From Gammaproteobacteria bacterium (lineage in GTDB: Bacteria > Pseudomonadota > Gammaproteobacteria > Pseudomonadales > Oleiphilaceae), in contig JAJUGC010000205.1 of NCBI GenBank assembly GCA_029268325.1, positions 1 to 5,102 of the forward strand: 5,102 bases of DNA, given 5' to 3'. The position numbers and the translations under genes were made by a program. Position 1 is the first letter of the stretch. Each line of letters begins with the position of its first letter. Under the pieces are notes generated by a model. The model saw only the letters and a list, made by a program, of their open reading frames with translations, was not told the DNA's origin and searched no databases. Positions 3,535 to 5,102 of the stretch are shown here, in pieces.

Positions 3535-5102
3535 ATGACCCAATTAAACGACACCCTGGTGCGAGTCACTGACAGGATCCGGGAGCGTAGCCATGTGCAG
3601 CGCCAGGCCTATCTGAATCGCCTGGAGCGCGAGGCCGGGCGTGGGCCCTTGCGGGGCAAGTTGTCCTGTACCAACCTGGCCCATGGTCTAGCGGTCTGCT
3701 CCCAAGCTGAACGGGAACGCATGCTCCAAAGCGACACGGTCAACATCGGCATTATTTCTGCCTACAACGATATGTTGTCCGCCCATCACCCCTACAAGGA
3801 CTTTCCGGATCTTATCAAAAAGACGGCTGAAGAGGCCGGAGCCACAGCCCAGTTTGCTGCTGGTGTGCCCGCCATGTGTGACGGCGTTACCCAGGGGGAA
3901 GTTGGCATGGAGCTTTCCCTTTTTAGCCGGGATGTAATTGCTATGGCTACCGCGGTGGGGTTGTCCCACAACCTGTTCGATGCGGTTCTTTGCCTGGGAA
4001 TCTGTGACAAGATCGTGCCAGGGTTGCTCATCGGATGCCTGAGCTTCCCTCACCTGCCAGTCATCCTGGTTCCCGGCGGCCCCATGCCTACCGGGGAGTC
4101 CAATACTGCCAAAGCGAAAGTCCGTCAGCAATATGCGGAAGGGCTCATTGGCCGGGAAGAGCTGCTTGCCTCGGAAATGAGGGTCTACCATGCTCCGGGA
4201 ACCTGTACTTTCTATGGCACGGCCAACACCAACCAGATGTGCATGGAAGCAATGGGGCTTCATTTGCCCAATGCTGCGTTTTTCCCACCCTACACTCCCG
4301 TTAGAGATGCCCTGACCCAGGCTGCGACTATTCGTGCCACGGAAATTGGCATGAATAAACCCGAGTACACCCCCATCGGCAAAGTCGTTGATGAGCGGGC
4401 CGTGGTCAATGCCATTGTCGCGGTGTTGGCCAGTGGTGGCTCTACCAACCATACGCTGCATCTCGTGGCCATTGCCCGGGCCGCTGGTATTACCATTACC
4501 TGGGACGACTTTGCTGACCTGTCAGATGTTGTGCCCTTGCTGGCCCGGGTTTATCCCAACGGCCCGGCAGACATTAACCGGTTTCACGAAGTCGGCGGTA
4601 CCTCCTTTCTAATCAGCCAGTTATTGGACGCAGGCCTGCTCCATCGGGACATTCTCACCGTCGCCGGTGAAGGTGGTTTGGAACGATGGCGGCAAGTTCC
4701 CTATGTAAGCCAGCACGGCAAGCTGGAGTGGCGCCAGGGGCCTGAGCAAAGCTCGGATGAAGACGTACTGCGGCCTGTGACACGCCCCTTTAAGCCCAAT
4801 GGGGGCATCAAGTTGGTGACGGGAAATCTGGGGCGGGCAATTATGAAAACATCCGCAGTCAAAGACGAACATCTCGTCATCCAGGCTCCGGCCAAGGTGT
4901 TTGACTCCCAAGAGGATGTCATCGAAGCCTTCAAACGGGGTGAACTGCATGAGGATTTCGTTGCGGTACTGCGTTTTCAAGGGCCCAAGGCCAATGGCAT
5001 GCCTGAACTGCACAAGCTAACTCCGGTGCTTGGAGTCTTGCAGGATCGGGGGCATCACGTCGCCTTGGTTACGGATGGCCGCATGTCCGGCGCTACAGGC
5101 AA
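3535..5102 (+). CDS. edd: Phosphogluconate dehydratase (Entner-Doudoroff), 3' end outside window
   Basis: 522 codons are visible of an expected total near 605, so about 80 are missing beyond the edge; the visible frame is open throughout. Edd removes water from 6-phosphogluconate to give 2-keto-3-deoxy-6-phosphogluconate, the first committed step of the Entner-Doudoroff pathway, in the cytosol. It belongs to the IlvD/Edd iron-sulfur dehydratases. Family landmarks in order: CTNLAHG (45-51), SAYNDMLSAHHPY, PAMCDGVTQGE (Cys115), CLGICDKIVPG (Cys157), PGTCTFYGTANTNQM (Cys224), ASGGSTNHTLHL, YPNGPADIN, GNLGRAIMKTSAV, QGPKANGMPELHKL and TDGRMSGATG at the edge. Cys157 and Cys224 align with the iron-sulfur cluster cysteines 154 and 221 of E. 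coli Edd; Cys45 may be a third ligand by comparison with IlvD. The start is the first ATG after an in-frame TGA and is preceded by GAGGAG. No eda, zwf or pgl lies in the visible part; they could follow. It is divergent from the 80-residue hypothetical gene. Confidence 0.97.
   Translation, partial: MTQLNDTLVRVTDRIRERSHVQRQAYLNRLEREAGRGPLRGKLSCTNLAHGLAVCSQAERERMLQSDTVNIGIISAYNDMLSAHHPYKDFPDLIKKTAEEAGATAQFAAGVPAMCDGVTQGEVGMELSLFSRDVIAMATAVGLSHNLFDAVLCLGICDKIVPGLLIGCLSFPHLPVILVPGGPMPTGESNTAKAKVRQQYAEGLIGREELLASEMRVYHAPGTCTFYGTANTNQMCMEAMGLHLPNAAFFPPYTPVRDALTQAATIRATEIGMNKPEYTPIGKVVDERAVVNAIVAVLASGGSTNHTLHLVAIARAAGITITWDDFADLSDVVPLLARVYPNGPADINRFHEVGGTSFLISQLLDAGLLHRDILTVAGEGGLERWRQVPYVSQHGKLEWRQGPEQSSDEDVLRPVTRPFKPNGGIKLVTGNLGRAIMKTSAVKDEHLVIQAPAKVFDSQEDVIEAFKRGELHEDFVAVLRFQGPKANGMPELHKLTPVLGVLQDRGHHVALVTDGRMSGATG

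Noticed and set aside
3688..4461. 257-codon open frame on the minus strand within edd
   Set aside because: It lies antisense to unmistakable Edd coding sequence, and its product shows no family features; it is a shadow of the high-GC codon pattern.

Overview
The window looks like chromosomal DNA of moderate GC from a proteobacterium, most likely a gammaproteobacterium. The reasons are an Edd that can be followed against the remembered E. coli protein almost end to end, a periplasmic DsbG with the E. coli-type active site, a membrane-anchored TlpA-type thioredoxin (so a Gram-negative envelope), and strong AGGAGG ribosome sites. Genus cannot be fixed from the sequence alone; a marine Marinobacter- or Halomonas-like bacterium would fit, but that is a guess.

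Layout, left to right. (1) 2-169, plus: the 3' end of a Cys-rich four-helix-bundle copper-binding protein (Csp/DUF326 type). (2) 180-965, minus: a membrane-anchored catalase-fold protein, convergent with the first gene. (3) 966-1290: a divergent intergenic region with a very AT-rich core, a candidate promoter for the catalase-like gene and no convincing gene. (4) 1291-2115 and 2112-2894, plus: a translationally coupled pair. The first is a four-helix membrane domain resembling the start of Lgt, fused to a TlpA/thioredoxin domain (WCPPC). The second is DsbG (CPYC, signal peptide). (5) 2895-3117: a doubtful small exported peptide that competes with a terminator-like hairpin. (6) 3114-3356, minus: an unrecognised 80-residue charged protein with an excellent ribosome site. 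(7) 3357-3534: a divergent leader with a GC-rich hairpin and three perfect or near-perfect 18-bp tandem repeats that run into the ribosome site of the next gene. (8) 3535 to the window end, plus: edd, 6-phosphogluconate dehydratase, cut by the window edge.

The left 2.9 kb reads as an envelope metal/redox stress neighbourhood: a Cu(I)-binding Cys-rich protein, a haem-catalase relative on the membrane, and two periplasmic thiol oxidoreductases. This grouping is inferred from known family roles and adjacency, not from any direct proof of joint function. The right part is core central metabolism (Entner-Doudoroff). The 18-bp repeats at the edd ribosome site and the Lgt-like/TlpA fusion are the most unusual structures. 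No tRNA, rRNA, CRISPR array, insertion sequence or transposase is visible.
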